A stretch of DNA of 64,000 nucleotides from Paracoccus denitrificans (GTDB lineage Bacteria; Pseudomonadota; Alphaproteobacteria; Rhodobacterales; Rhodobacteraceae). Below the pieces are notes generated by a model. The model saw only the letters and a list, made by a program, of their open reading frames with translations, was not told the origin of the DNA and searched no databases. Of the stretch, positions 15,273 to 24,589 are shown piece after piece; positions within the stretch are counted from its first letter, which is position 1; every line of letters begins with the position of its first letter. The stretch is taken from positions 1 through 64,000 of the forward strand of contig VAFL01000013.1 in assembly GCA_005768755.1 (NCBI GenBank), written 5' to 3'. The position numbers and the translations under genes are program-made.

Positions 15273-15608
15273 TTACAGTGCGATGCCTAACCGGGTTGAG
15301 AGTTCCTGCTTCTCATAGGCGACGGCTATGTCCTTCATGACGCCAAGCCCGACGCCGCCTGCGGATGAGGCGGCTTCTTTCGTTTTCTGCCAAATTCCAT
15401 CGTCCCGGATCGCGGCGAGGTAATCATGGCCCTGGTTCGTGAGCCTGAAAATGCCGCTATCGACCTCGTGAAAGAACCCGGCATCGCAAAGCAAGATTGC
15501 ATGCGCATATCCCGTTTCGTCCTCATCATCAAAAGGTCCGAACAGTGGGTCGTGCGAGGCTTCGGCCTCGAACAGAAGATCACGGATCAGGTCATCATTA
15601 CGTTTCAT
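15273..15608 (-). CDS. DUF2513 family protein
   Basis: The 111-residue product fits DUF2513. It opens MKRNDDLIRDLLFEAEAS, has a winged-helix-like centre (AILLCDAGFFHEV, then FRLTNQGHDYLAAIRDDGIW) and ends with QKTKEAASSAGGVGLGVMKD. The fold suggests DNA binding; proteins of this family occur near phage and restriction genes. Its ATG overlaps the end of the MmeI-like gene by 11 bases, so the two are co-translated and may work together. Confidence 0.82.
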   Translation of the reverse strand: MKRNDDLIRDLLFEAEASHDPLFGPFDDEDETGYAHAILLCDAGFFHEVDSGIFRLTNQGHDYLAAIRDDGIWQKTKEAASSAGGVGLGVMKDIAVAYEKQELSTRLGIAL

Positions 15609-18483
15609 CGGCAGGTTTCATTTTCTGCTTGGCTTTCGGTCGGACCATGCCGCGGGGCTTCTTCTGTGCGGCCAGCATCCCGGCGACCTGTTGTTCATAC
15701 ATGCCGAGAAGATGGGCCACGCGGTCGCCTTCGGAGGCGAAGGAAGCGCGGCGGTAGAGGCGATCAACAGCGCGGTCATTGTCTCTGTGGGCGCGGCGCA
15801 GATCGGCGGGCATCAGGTCGGGGTCGTAGAGGTCGGCTAGTGTCGCGCCGGGATGGCGGGCGCGGGCGTCAAGGATCGCCTGTGCATGAGGAGCAAGGGC
15901 CGACAGGTCTTTCGCAGGCGGCATCGGGAAGGTGTTGTAGACCAGCCCTATGGAATAGCGGTAGTCGCTTTTCAGCCTGCCGCCGATGCTGCGCAGCCAG
16001 GCCATGTGCATGGCCGAGGTCAGGACGGCGAAAAGGCCGGGGGTCGCCCCGGGCAGAACGCGGACCAGATTGCTTGGCACGGTTGGCGGTTCCAGCCAGC
16101 CAATCGGGGCATAGTCTCGGCGTTCGGAACTGACTTCCGGCAGGACCAGAAATGGGGTTTCAGGCAGCACTGTCACATGAAAAGCTGTGGGGGTTTCAGC
16201 CAGTGACAATGACGACATGCCGGGCGGCTTGATGCTGCCCGCGTCCTTGCCTTTGGCTGGGATATTTCCCAGCCGGTAATCGCGCACCCTGCTCACCGTG
16301 GCCCGTGCCAGCGGCATGGCGCGCAGGGCCTGCGGCGGGATTTCCGAGGCGCATAGGATGTAACGTAGCCCGCCCTGCAAAAATTCACGCGCGCCGATAT
16401 AGGGGCGCAGATAGGGTGCCGCCTGTGGTTCGGCGGCAAGGAAGGCGTCGCGTTCCTCGGAGGAGAAGATGAAATGCCCGCCGTCTATAGGCTTGCTGCC
16501 GATGATAAGTCGGGGCAGGCCGTTGATCGGGCTGCTTTCCTCGCGCACCACGACATGGGGATTTGTCAGGGTGCTGGCATCGGTCAGATAGGGGGAGATT
16601 GCCTTGGGCTGCGTCTCGACCGGCTCGCCCTTGATGTTGGGATAGCTGAACAGGCGCTTGACCGGGCGGGCATGGGCACGCGGTTCTAGGCCGGTCACGA
16701 TGACATGCACCGCCGCCTTGCCGCGCGCCTCTGACCCCCATGCGAATGTCTGGTGGGAAAAGGCGATCTCCATCCCGTTCCGGTCCAGCAGTGCGGGCCA
16801 GAGCTGGGCCACCTGTTCGCCCTGGGTGATGGAATTGGTCGAGACGAAGGCGAAAGGCACGTCATAGCCCTGCCCGTAACGGGCGGCTTTCAGGAACCAT
16901 GCCGCGACATAATCCAGCGTTCCGCCGCTTTTGCCCAGACCGGCGATCCGCCTCACCTGGGCGCGCTGGAACTCGGACTGGTATTTCGCCCCGACAAAAG
17001 GCGGGTTGCCGATGATATAGCTGCATTGCGCCGCTGGCAGCAGCGCCTGCCAGTCCAGTTCCAGCGCATCGCCATGGGTGATGGCCGGGGATTTGCGCAG
17101 CGGAATGCGCAGGAAGGCCGCGCCGAACTCAAGGCTGGCCTGCGTATTCATGATGTGGTCCATCATCCACATGGCGGTTTCGGCGATGCGGGCGGGGAAC
17201 TCGGAAAACTCGATGCCGTGGAACTGGTCCACGTCGATTTTCAGCAGGGATTGCAGCGGAAGTTCGGTTGCCCCGCCCTTCATGCGGGCAAGGTCGGCGC
17301 GGTGGATTTCGCGCAGCACCTCGATTTCCAGCAGGCGCAACTCGCGATAGGTGATGATGAGGAAGTTGCCGCAGCCGCAGGCGGGGTCAAGGAAGGTCAG
17401 CCCGGCCAGCCGGTCATGGAAGGCTTGCAGCAGCCTCATGCGGTTGGTTTTGCGGGCTTTCAGCCCCTCGAATTCGGCCCGCAGATCGTCCAGAAACAGC
17501 GGGCCGATCACCTTGAGAATGTTCTTTTCGGTGGTGTAATGCGCCCCCGCCTCGCGGCGTTCCTGCTTGTCCATGACCGACTGGAACAGCGAACCGAAGA
17601 TCGCGGGCGAGATACCGGACCAGTTGAATTGACCGGCTTCCAGCAGGCGTTGGCGCATGTCGGCGTTGAAGGCCGGGGTGCGGATCGTGGCCGAGAACAG
17701 CCCGCCGTTCACATAGGGGAAGCGGGCAAGGTCTTCATCAAGGGTGGTCTGGCGCTGATCCTCGGGGGTGTCGAGCACATCGAAAAGCTGCGCCAGCAGA
17801 GGGCCGATGTCCGACCCGTCTTCCTTGGTGCGGGTTTCGAGGAAGTCCAGGAAGATGTCGCGCGGCTCGAAAATGCCGGTATCGTCCGCGAACAGGCAGA
17901 ACACGATCCGGGTCAGGAAAACCTCTAGCTGATGGCCCCTGTAGCCGCTGGCCTCAAGGCTGTCGTGCAGCCGTCCGACCAGTTCCGCAGCCTTGATGTT
18001 GACCGGGTCCTGATCCTGAAAGCTGCGCTTCTCCATCCCCATGATGAAGCCGAACTTCTCGACGTGCTTCGGCAGATCGGCCAGCACGAACGATGATGTT
18101 TCGCGGGTGTCACGGTCCAGAAGCTGGAAGGTCTGGAAGTCGCACAGAAGCTGGAAACGGGGGCGGTCAGACTCCTTGATGGCGTCGAAATACTCGCCTG
18201 CCTGAACCTCGGCCTTGGCCAGATCGCGCCCGGCGGATTTCTGTTCGACCAGCAGGACGCGCGGCCAGAACAGGTCGATGAAGCCGGTCTTGTTGTTCAG
18301 CTTTTTGACGTGTTCCTCGTAGCGGGCGACCGAACGCCGCTGGACGCCGAAAATATGGAAAAAGTCATTGTAGAAGGTCTGTGTCTCTCCCTTTTCATAG
18401 GAGGCGTCGGCATAGTCGGCAGCGAAGCGGGCGGCTCGCGCCCTGATCTCGTTGAAACTCAACCGCAAAAACGAATTCCTCAA
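15598..18483 (-). CDS. MmeI-like (type IIL) restriction-methylation protein
   Basis: The 961-residue single-chain protein combines a nuclease and an N6-adenine methyltransferase. The nuclease motif is visible as Asp70 (GFIDLFWP) with Glu80-Gln-Lys82 (VEQKSAG), the same spacing as in MmeI. The SAM site is DPACGCGNF near 366-374 and the catalytic motif NPPF near 493-496. The C-terminal third should read the DNA target. Such enzymes cut at a fixed distance from a short site and protect by methylating one strand; no separate methylase is needed. There is no ATG: I use the TTG at 18483 (AAGG upstream), but a TTG at 18462 is possible. The overlapping DUF2513 gene may be an accessory. Confidence 0.88.
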   Translation of the reverse strand: MRNSFLRLSFNEIRARAARFAADYADASYEKGETQTFYNDFFHIFGVQRRSVARYEEHVKKLNNKTGFIDLFWPRVLLVEQKSAGRDLAKAEVQAGEYFDAIKESDRPRFQLLCDFQTFQLLDRDTRETSSFVLADLPKHVEKFGFIMGMEKRSFQDQDPVNIKAAELVGRLHDSLEASGYRGHQLEVFLTRIVFCLFADDTGIFEPRDIFLDFLETRTKEDGSDIGPLLAQLFDVLDTPEDQRQTTLDEDLARFPYVNGGLFSATIRTPAFNADMRQRLLEAGQFNWSGISPAIFGSLFQSVMDKQERREAGAHYTTEKNILKVIGPLFLDDLRAEFEGLKARKTNRMRLLQAFHDRLAGLTFLDPACGCGNFLIITYRELRLLEIEVLREIHRADLARMKGGATELPLQSLLKIDVDQFHGIEFSEFPARIAETAMWMMDHIMNTQASLEFGAAFLRIPLRKSPAITHGDALELDWQALLPAAQCSYIIGNPPFVGAKYQSEFQRAQVRRIAGLGKSGGTLDYVAAWFLKAARYGQGYDVPFAFVSTNSITQGEQVAQLWPALLDRNGMEIAFSHQTFAWGSEARGKAAVHVIVTGLEPRAHARPVKRLFSYPNIKGEPVETQPKAISPYLTDASTLTNPHVVVREESSPINGLPRLIIGSKPIDGGHFIFSSEERDAFLAAEPQAAPYLRPYIGAREFLQGGLRYILCASEIPPQALRAMPLARATVSRVRDYRLGNIPAKGKDAGSIKPPGMSSLSLAETPTAFHVTVLPETPFLVLPEVSSERRDYAPIGWLEPPTVPSNLVRVLPGATPGLFAVLTSAMHMAWLRSIGGRLKSDYRYSIGLVYNTFPMPPAKDLSALAPHAQAILDARARHPGATLADLYDPDLMPADLRRAHRDNDRAVDRLYRRASFASEGDRVAHLLGMYEQQVAGMLAAQKKPRGMVRPKAKQKMKPADET

Positions 18484-18624
18484 GTTGTCTGCCTTGCCTG
18501 GCTCTTTATCGGCCAGAATTTCATGCTTCGGAAGGCTTGACTATGAGGCATCATGCGCTGCGTCCCGATACCTGTAGAAATTGTGCTGGTTCTCGGGCCT
18601 GCAAAAGAGCGATAGGGAATGCAC

Positions 18625-18855
18625 ATGATAGTCTCCCGAATGACAGAGCCGAAGAGGCTGGGACCTTACCCGGATCGTGATCTGGACTGCCAGGAAGCAA
18701 TGGAATGTGGCTTGCTGGCCTTGGTCGATCAAGCCGAAGCGGCTGGTTGGCTGCGGACCGAGGCATATGCGGCATTGATAGAGCTGATCGACAATCACGA
18801 GCTCGGAGATGAAGCCCGCGATCAGGTATTCAAGGCAATCGATACGCTACGCTGA
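18625..18855 (+). CDS. Small hypothetical protein
   Basis: I use the ATG at 18625, with AGGGA six bases upstream, rather than the one at 18619. The 76-residue product is acidic and helical (DCQEAMECGLLALVDQAEAA, then an ELIDNHELGDEARDQVF end). It is divergent from the restriction gene. No family recognised. Confidence 0.6.
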   Translation: MIVSRMTEPKRLGPYPDRDLDCQEAMECGLLALVDQAEAAGWLRTEAYAALIELIDNHELGDEARDQVFKAIDTLR

Positions 18856-18980
18856 CGAACGGCCGCGGCGACCCGTTGCGCGGCACTCGGTGTTCGCGCT
18901 ATGTTCCTGCAATGCCGGCGAAAGCACCCTCAGGAAACCCGTTCAGAAATCCCCGCCTTGCAGAGCAGGCACGGAGCGGA

Positions 18981-19229
18981 ATGCTGCTGACGGTCAAGTG
19001 TACGGGATGCGGGCGCGTAGCGCGGTTCTGGGCAAAGGATCTTGTTGAGGTATTGGGCCCCGACCATCAGGCGCATATCCCGCCATTTCCCTGTGCCCGG
19101 TGCCGGACGAAGGAATGGATCAACTGGTCCTGGTCCGTGCCGTCTGCACCGGAATTGGCGGCAGGCTTGACCGTAAGGCGTCCGGTCAGGAAGGTGACAC
19201 GGTGGATCTGGCGGAACGAGGACGCATGA
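18981..19229 (+). CDS. Zinc-ribbon protein coupled to the SRAP gene
   Basis: The ATG at 18981 follows GGAGCGGA; the longer open frame upstream looks non-coding. The 82-residue product has two CxxC pairs, CTGCGR and CARCRT, separated by about 30 residues, a zinc-ribbon layout. It ends with TGA directly before the SRAP start (TGAATG), so the two are co-translated. It may help the SRAP protein find DNA; this is inference. Confidence 0.65.
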   Translation: MLLTVKCTGCGRVARFWAKDLVEVLGPDHQAHIPPFPCARCRTKEWINWSWSVPSAPELAAGLTVRRPVRKVTRWIWRNEDA

Positions 19230-19910
19230 ATGTGCAATCTGTACGCGAACACGACGGCGCAGGAGGCGATGAGGGGGCTGTTCAAGGTGGCGCCCGGGCG
19301 CGACCGCCTCGGCAATGAACAGCCTCGCACGGCCATCTGGCCCAAATATGATGCGCCGGTCGTGCGCCTGGACGAGAATGGCGATCGCGAGCTGGTGCTG
19401 ATGAAATGGGGCTTCCTCACACCGAAGACCTCGGCAAAGACCGGCAAACCGCTGAAGCCGGACGCGTGGAACAATGCCCGCGACGACAAGCTGACCGGCT
19501 CGGGGCTGTGGAAATCATCCTTCGTCGCCCGGCGGTGCCTGGTGCCGGTGTCGGCCTTTCGCGAGGCGAAAGGCAGGAATCCGGCAACGGATTTCTGGTT
19601 TGGCCTCGCGGCGGCAGCGGATGATGATCGGCCGCCCTTCGCATTTGCCGGTCTCTGGCGCGACGGCCAGCCGGGCATTGAAGGGGAGGAGGGCAGCTGG
19701 CTGACCCATACGGTGGTGACGACCGTGGCCAATGAGCTGGTGAAGCCTGTCCACCCGACGCGAATGCCGGTGATCCTCGATCCCGAAGACTATGACGCCT
19801 GGCTCACTGGTACCGAAACCGTGGCGACGAAACTGCTTCGACCCTATCCTGCCGAAAAAATGCGGATCCTGCGCCAAGGCGTCGGCATTACGGCCGACAA
19901 GGATCCGTGA
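19230..19910 (+). CDS. SRAP (YedK/HMCES-type) DNA-protein crosslinking protein
   Basis: The 226-residue protein begins MCNLYANT, placing the reactive Cys2 right after the initiator Met. SRAP proteins use this residue to form a thiazolidine crosslink with abasic sites in single-stranded DNA. Other hallmarks are the Asn in WNNARDDK, RRCLVPVSAF and HPTRMPVIL with its catalytic His. The usual FYEW box reads FREAK here, keeping the glutamate but losing the tryptophan. It protects replication forks in the SOS response. Confidence 0.92.
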   Translation: MCNLYANTTAQEAMRGLFKVAPGRDRLGNEQPRTAIWPKYDAPVVRLDENGDRELVLMKWGFLTPKTSAKTGKPLKPDAWNNARDDKLTGSGLWKSSFVARRCLVPVSAFREAKGRNPATDFWFGLAAAADDDRPPFAFAGLWRDGQPGIEGEEGSWLTHTVVTTVANELVKPVHPTRMPVILDPEDYDAWLTGTETVATKLLRPYPAEKMRILRQGVGITADKDP

Positions 19911-19986
19911 CGGGCGGCGAAGTTGAGTGAAGGGCAAAGGAGGATAGAACTGGTGTGGTACATATTGACCGAAGACGGAGGCCATG

Positions 19987-20214
19987 ATGTCTGAATTGAC
20001 GCAATATCTTGTCTGTGACGTTGAGCTTAAGGTGTCCGGCCCACATCAGAAGACCGTTACAGCATGGACAGCTTCAGCTTTGCGGCGAATTGCAGACAGG
20101 TTGGAACGCCACGAGTTCGATGACGGCCACCACGACGTGACCGACAATGCCGGCCGTTCCATTGGCTCGGTATATTTCGATTTCTCAGAGGGCTATGAGA
20201 GCGACGAGCCTTGA
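19987..20214 (+). CDS. Small hypothetical protein
   Basis: Two ATGs follow GGAG closely, at 19984 and 19987; spacing favours the second. The product is 75 residues with a helix in the middle (TASALRRIADRLERHEF) and an acidic end. Function unknown. The next genes on this strand start after a gap of about 190 bases. Confidence 0.5.
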   Translation: MSELTQYLVCDVELKVSGPHQKTVTAWTASALRRIADRLERHEFDDGHHDVTDNAGRSIGSVYFDFSEGYESDEP

Positions 20215-20408
20215 ACGCCTCGGTGTCCATTATTCCGTATTGGACACCTGACGATAACTCATTCAATTCTAAGGTGCGTGGCCGATCCGGGCGGATTCAC
20301 TATTATTAAACCGACCAGCGAGATGCGCGTGATAGGTTGCGTCGCGCAGGCACCGGAACGCGTTCCCGTCACGGCGCTTTGACAAAGCGCAACCAATCGG
20401 AGGGGCGA

Positions 20409-21638
20409 ATGCCAGATCGAGACGCCGATACGGTGAAGGACGACCTGAGAACCGGCACGCCGTTCTGGGTGAAAACGCCACATTCGACGGTGACGCCCGA
20501 ACGCATGGCGGGTGTCGGCCATGTCGATGTGATCGTGGTTGGCGCGGGGATCAGCGGCGCGCTGATGGCCGAGGCGCTAAGCAGGGCGGGCCGTTCGGTG
20601 CTGATCCTTGATCGCCGCCCGCCCGTCCGGGGCTCGACCCCCGCATCGACGGCCATGATCCAGCACGAAATCGACGTGCCCTTGACCCGGCTGCAAAAGC
20701 AGATCGGGCCAAAGAAGGCCAATGCGGCCTGGCTGCGCTCGGTCAAGGCGACGAATGATCTGGTGGAACTGGTCAGGACGCTGCGGATCGACTGTTCGAT
20801 GGAACGCAAGCCGGCGCTGTATCTGGCGGGCAACCAGATGGGCAAGCGCGCGCTTCTGGCCGAGGCCGAGGCGCGGGTAAAAATCGGCATTGCCGCCGAA
20901 TACCTGACGCGGGCGGCGTTGAAGGACCGTTACGGGATGGACCGGCAGGCGGCGATCCTGTCGCAGGATTCGGCCTCGGCCAACCCGGCGCAACTGACGG
21001 CCGGGCTGTTGCGCTGTGCGCTGACGCGCGGCGCACGGCTGGCCTCCCCGGTCGAGATCACCGATCTGGCCGAATTGCCCGGCGGCATCGCCCTGGCAAC
21101 GCGTCAGGGCGAGGTGCTGACGGCGGATCATGCGGTGTTCTGCACCGGATATGAACACCTCAGGCAGATGCAAAGCCCGTCTCACAGCGTCACCTCGACC
21201 TGGGCCTTGGCGTCGCGTCCAATCAAGAACCTGCCGGACTGGATGGGCCACACGATCGTCTGGGAAGCGGCCGACCCCTATCTTTACTTTCGCACAGATG
21301 CGGCGGGCCGGGTGATCGCAGGCGGCGAGGATGAGGATGCGGCCAACACCAACGCCGATCCCGCCAGGCTGGCGCGCAAGGCCAGGGCCATTGCCGAAAA
21401 GCTGCGCGAACTGACCGGGGTGGATATCGGCAAGCCGGCCTATACCTGGTCGGCCCCCTTCAGCGTGACGAAGGACGGATTGCCGATCATCGACACCGTG
21501 CCCGGCTTTACCCGCATCCACACGATCATGGGGTTCGGCGGTAACGGCATCACCTTTTCAGTGATTGGCGCGCAGATCATCGCGGCCCGGATCGAGGGAC
21601 GGCCCGACCCCGACGAGACGGTTTTCGGCTTCAGATAG
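20409..21638 (+). CDS. FAD-dependent oxidoreductase (DAO family)
   Basis: The 409-residue protein has the Rossmann FAD site VIVVGAGISGALMAEALSRA near residue 40. The C-terminal family motif is PFSVTKDGLPIID...GFGGNGITFSV, where the final glycines contact the cofactor. This is the glycine/D-amino-acid oxidase (DAO) family. The start ATG at 20409 follows GGAGGGGCG. The substrate is unknown; the family oxidises amines and imino acids. It precedes catalase, which could remove the peroxide it makes. Confidence 0.9.
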   Translation: MPDRDADTVKDDLRTGTPFWVKTPHSTVTPERMAGVGHVDVIVVGAGISGALMAEALSRAGRSVLILDRRPPVRGSTPASTAMIQHEIDVPLTRLQKQIGPKKANAAWLRSVKATNDLVELVRTLRIDCSMERKPALYLAGNQMGKRALLAEAEARVKIGIAAEYLTRAALKDRYGMDRQAAILSQDSASANPAQLTAGLLRCALTRGARLASPVEITDLAELPGGIALATRQGEVLTADHAVFCTGYEHLRQMQSPSHSVTSTWALASRPIKNLPDWMGHTIVWEAADPYLYFRTDAAGRVIAGGEDEDAANTNADPARLARKARAIAEKLRELTGVDIGKPAYTWSAPFSVTKDGLPIIDTVPGFTRIHTIMGFGGNGITFSVIGAQIIAARIEGRPDPDETVFGFR

Positions 21639-21737
21639 GATAATCGGTGGAACCGCCCGCGACCTCGGCAGTTTTGCTGGCACAGCCCGCCATGGGCGCG
21701 CCGACAAAGCTTAATCCACTTCTGAAAGGCAGGGTCG

Positions 21738-23798
21738 ATGGCCGAGGACAAAGATTTCACATCCGAAAAGGGCAATGCGGGCGAGCTGCATCAGATCGCA
21801 ACCGGCGATAGGCCTGCGATGACGACAAATTTCGGCGTCCCAATTTCCGATAACGAAAACAGCCTGAAGGCCGGGGCGCGCGGCCCGACGCTGCTGGAAG
21901 ATTTCCAGCTGCGCGAGAAGATCTTCCATTTCGACCACGAACGCATCCCCGAGCGGATCGTGCACGCGCGCGGATCGGCCGCGCATGGCTATTTCGAATG
22001 CACCGATCCGATCCCCGAACTCAGCCGGGCCAGCCTGTTCGCGAAGAAGGGCAAGAAGACGCCGGTCTTTACCCGCTTTTCGACGGTGGCGGGCGGTGCC
22101 GGGTCCGTGGATACGCCGCGCGACGTGCGCGGTTTCGCGGTGAAATTCTATACCGATGAGGGCAATTGGGATCTGGTCGGCAACAATATCCCGGTGTTCT
22201 TCATTCAGGACGCGATCAAGTTCCCCGATCTGATCCATTCGGTGAAGATGGAGGCCGACCGCGCCTATCCGCAGGCGGCTTCGGCCCATGACACCTTCTG
22301 GGATTTCATCTCGTTGATGCCGGAAACCTTCCACACGCTGATCTGGGCGATGTCGGATCGCGCCATCCCGCGCAGCCTGCGGATGATGGAAGGCTTTGGC
22401 GTCCACACCTTCAAGCTGGTCAACGACAAGGGCGAGGAAAGCTTTTGCAAGTTCCACTGGCGGCCCAAACTGGGGACGCAGTCGCTGGTCTGGGACGAAT
22501 CCGCCAAGTTGCAGGGCGCGGATAACGATTTCCACCGCCGCGACCTGTGGGAAGCAATCGACCGGGGCGATCACCCGGAATGGGATTTCGCCGTTCAGGT
22601 CTTTGACAAGAAACTGGCGGATTCGTTGCCCTATGACGTGCTGGACGCCACCAAGATCATCCCGGAAGAGGTCGTGCCGTTGCGCGTGATCGGCCGGATG
22701 GTGCTGGACCGCAATCCCGACAACTTCTTCGCCGAGACTGAACAGGCGGCCTTCCTGCCGTCGAATGTGGTGCCGGGGATCGATTTCACCGATGATCCGC
22801 TTTTGCAGGGCCGGCTGTTCTCCTATCTCGACACGCAGAAGTCGCGGCTGGGGACGACGAATTTCCACCAGATCCCGATCAACGCGCCGAAATGCCCCTT
22901 CGCCAACATGCAGCGCGATGGGCTGATGCAGACCCATGTGCCGAAGGGTCGCGCGAATTACGAACCCAACAGCCTGAACGAGGCGGGCGAGGACCCCGGT
23001 CCGCGCCCCGTCAGCACCGGCTTCCGCACCGCCGAACAGCCGGTCGAGGGCGAGAAGCTGCGGATCCGCGCGGAAAGCTTCGGTGATTTCTACAGCCAGC
23101 CGCGGATGTACTGGAACTCGCTGACCGGGAATGAACAGGCGCATGTTGCCTCGGCCATCGTGTTCGAGCTGTCCAAGGTCTCTCCGGACCATATCCGCGA
23201 ACGGATGCTGAGCCATCTTCAGGTGGTGCATCCCGATCTTGGCAAGCGCGTGGCCGATGGGCTTGGCATGGACCTGCCCAAGCCCGCGAAACCGTTCAAG
23301 CAACCGATTGATCTGCCGCCGTCCGACGCGCTGTCGATCCAGAAGAACTGGCCCGACACGCTGGAAGGCCGGCAGGTCGCGATCCTGTTTGACGAAGGCT
23401 CCAGCAAGTCCGACATCGAGGCGCTGAAAAAGGCGGTCGAATCCGCCAAGGGCGTCGTCTTTACCGTTGCCCCCAAGGTGGGCGGCCTGCCACTGGATGG
23501 CGGCACGATGAAGGCGGACGGTCAACTGGCCGGCTCGCCTTCGGTGCTGTTCGACGCGGTGGCGCTGGTGCTGACGACCGAGGCGGCGGCCAAGCTGGCC
23601 AAGGATAGTTCGGCTGTGGCGTTCGTGTCGGATGCTTTCTCGCATCTAAAGGCCATCGGCGCGACCGAAGGAGCCAAGGCGCTGATGGACCGCGCGGGTG
23701 TCGCGCCGGATGACGGCGTCACCGACCTGGACGGCCTGCCTGAGGCCGCCAAGCTGCGCTACTGGGATCGCGAGCCGAAGGTCCGTGATCTGGCCTGA
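21738..23798 (+). CDS. katE: Large-subunit catalase, KatE (HPII) type
   Basis: At 686 residues this is the clade-2 large-subunit form. The catalytic His76 lies in RIVHARGSAAHG and the distal Asn in DLVGNNIPVFF near 149-150. The heme-ligand Tyr is in RLFSYLDTQKSRLG near residue 360. A C-terminal flavodoxin-like domain (about 530-686) starts near GRQVAILFDEGSS. It dismutates hydrogen peroxide in the cytoplasm. The gene follows an oxidoreductase and is followed by a DUF892 gene, a usual stress cluster. Confidence 0.96.
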   Translation: MAEDKDFTSEKGNAGELHQIATGDRPAMTTNFGVPISDNENSLKAGARGPTLLEDFQLREKIFHFDHERIPERIVHARGSAAHGYFECTDPIPELSRASLFAKKGKKTPVFTRFSTVAGGAGSVDTPRDVRGFAVKFYTDEGNWDLVGNNIPVFFIQDAIKFPDLIHSVKMEADRAYPQAASAHDTFWDFISLMPETFHTLIWAMSDRAIPRSLRMMEGFGVHTFKLVNDKGEESFCKFHWRPKLGTQSLVWDESAKLQGADNDFHRRDLWEAIDRGDHPEWDFAVQVFDKKLADSLPYDVLDATKIIPEEVVPLRVIGRMVLDRNPDNFFAETEQAAFLPSNVVPGIDFTDDPLLQGRLFSYLDTQKSRLGTTNFHQIPINAPKCPFANMQRDGLMQTHVPKGRANYEPNSLNEAGEDPGPRPVSTGFRTAEQPVEGEKLRIRAESFGDFYSQPRMYWNSLTGNEQAHVASAIVFELSKVSPDHIRERMLSHLQVVHPDLGKRVADGLGMDLPKPAKPFKQPIDLPPSDALSIQKNWPDTLEGRQVAILFDEGSSKSDIEALKKAVESAKGVVFTVAPKVGGLPLDGGTMKADGQLAGSPSVLFDAVALVLTTEAAAKLAKDSSAVAFVSDAFSHLKAIGATEGAKALMDRAGVAPDDGVTDLDGLPEAAKLRYWDREPKVRDLA

Positions 23799-23889
23799 TC
23801 GCGGCAGTGCCGTGACAGTCTGGAAGGCGCCTTGGATAACGTTCCAGGCGCCGGTTCAACAACGTTTACACAACCAGGGAGAATATCCG

Positions 23890-24381
23890 ATGAAGACGCT
23901 GAACGACGCATTCGAACATACGCTGGAGGACATCTATTGGGCCGAGAACGCGCTGTCCAAGGCGCTGCCCAAGGTTTCCAAGGCGGTCAGCAGCGCCGAG
24001 CTGAAAAAGGCGATGGACGATCATCTCAAGGAAACGAAGGGGCACATCAAGACGCTCGAAGCCGTTTTCAAGTCGATCGGCAAGGAAGCCAAGGGCGAGA
24101 AATGTGATGCCATGGATGGCCTTCTGAAAGAGGCTGACGGCCTGATCGAGGAAGCCAGCGGCCACGCGCTGGATGTCGCGCTGATCGGTGCCGCGCAGGC
24201 GGTGGAGCATTACGAGATCGCCCGCTATGGCACGCTGCGCGAATGGGCCAAGGTTCTGGGGAATGAGGAAGCGCATACGCTTTTGACCTCGATCCTCGAC
24301 GAGGAGAAGGCCGCCAACAACAAGCTCACGGCGCTTGCGGTGACGGCCATCAACGCCTCCGGCAAGGCTTCGAAGAAGTAA
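23890..24381 (+). CDS. DUF892 (YciE/YciF-like) ferritin-like stress protein
   Basis: The 163-residue protein opens MKTLNDAFEHTLEDIYWAEN and has the four-helix pattern of the family, with the metal-ligand-like acidic and histidine residues in DHLKETKGHIKTLE and AVEHYEIARYGTL. Members accumulate in stationary phase and osmotic stress and dimerise; their activity is unclear. I use the ATG at 23890 behind AGGGAGAA; the longer frame upstream lies in the catalase tail. A strong terminator follows. Confidence 0.93.
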   Translation: MKTLNDAFEHTLEDIYWAENALSKALPKVSKAVSSAELKKAMDDHLKETKGHIKTLEAVFKSIGKEAKGEKCDAMDGLLKEADGLIEEASGHALDVALIGAAQAVEHYEIARYGTLREWAKVLGNEEAHTLLTSILDEEKAANNKLTALAVTAINASGKASKK

Positions 24382-24403
24382 CCGGTTGTCGGAAGCCACT
24401 TCC

Positions 24404-24434
24404 AGAAGCCCGCCCCTGCAGGCGGGCTTCTTTT
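24404..24434 (+). terminator. Strong intrinsic terminator
   Basis: AGAAGCCCGCC and GGCGGGCTTCT form a perfect 11-bp stem around CCTGCA, followed directly by TTT. It lies 23 bases after the DUF892 stop and ends the catalase cluster. Confidence 0.9.
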
Positions 24435-24589
24435 CATGTCGGGTGACCAAACTCGCCATATCGCCGCCCCCCTGACCAACACGACGAGAATGGTGATTGC
24501 GGGCCGTCGAACAGCATGCCGAAGAGCGGCATAAGCTTACTTCTGCAAACTCCGCTCTATCGTATGACATTCAGCGGCAGCCGAACATA

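Noticed and set aside
16753..17928. A 391-codon plus-strand frame opposite the MmeI-like gene
   Set aside because: Shadow frame, rich in Gly, Gln and Arg, without motif or ribosome binding site.
21711..23645. A 644-codon minus-strand open frame
   Set aside because: It lies entirely antisense to the catalase, which has all catalytic residues. The His/Arg-rich product matches nothing.
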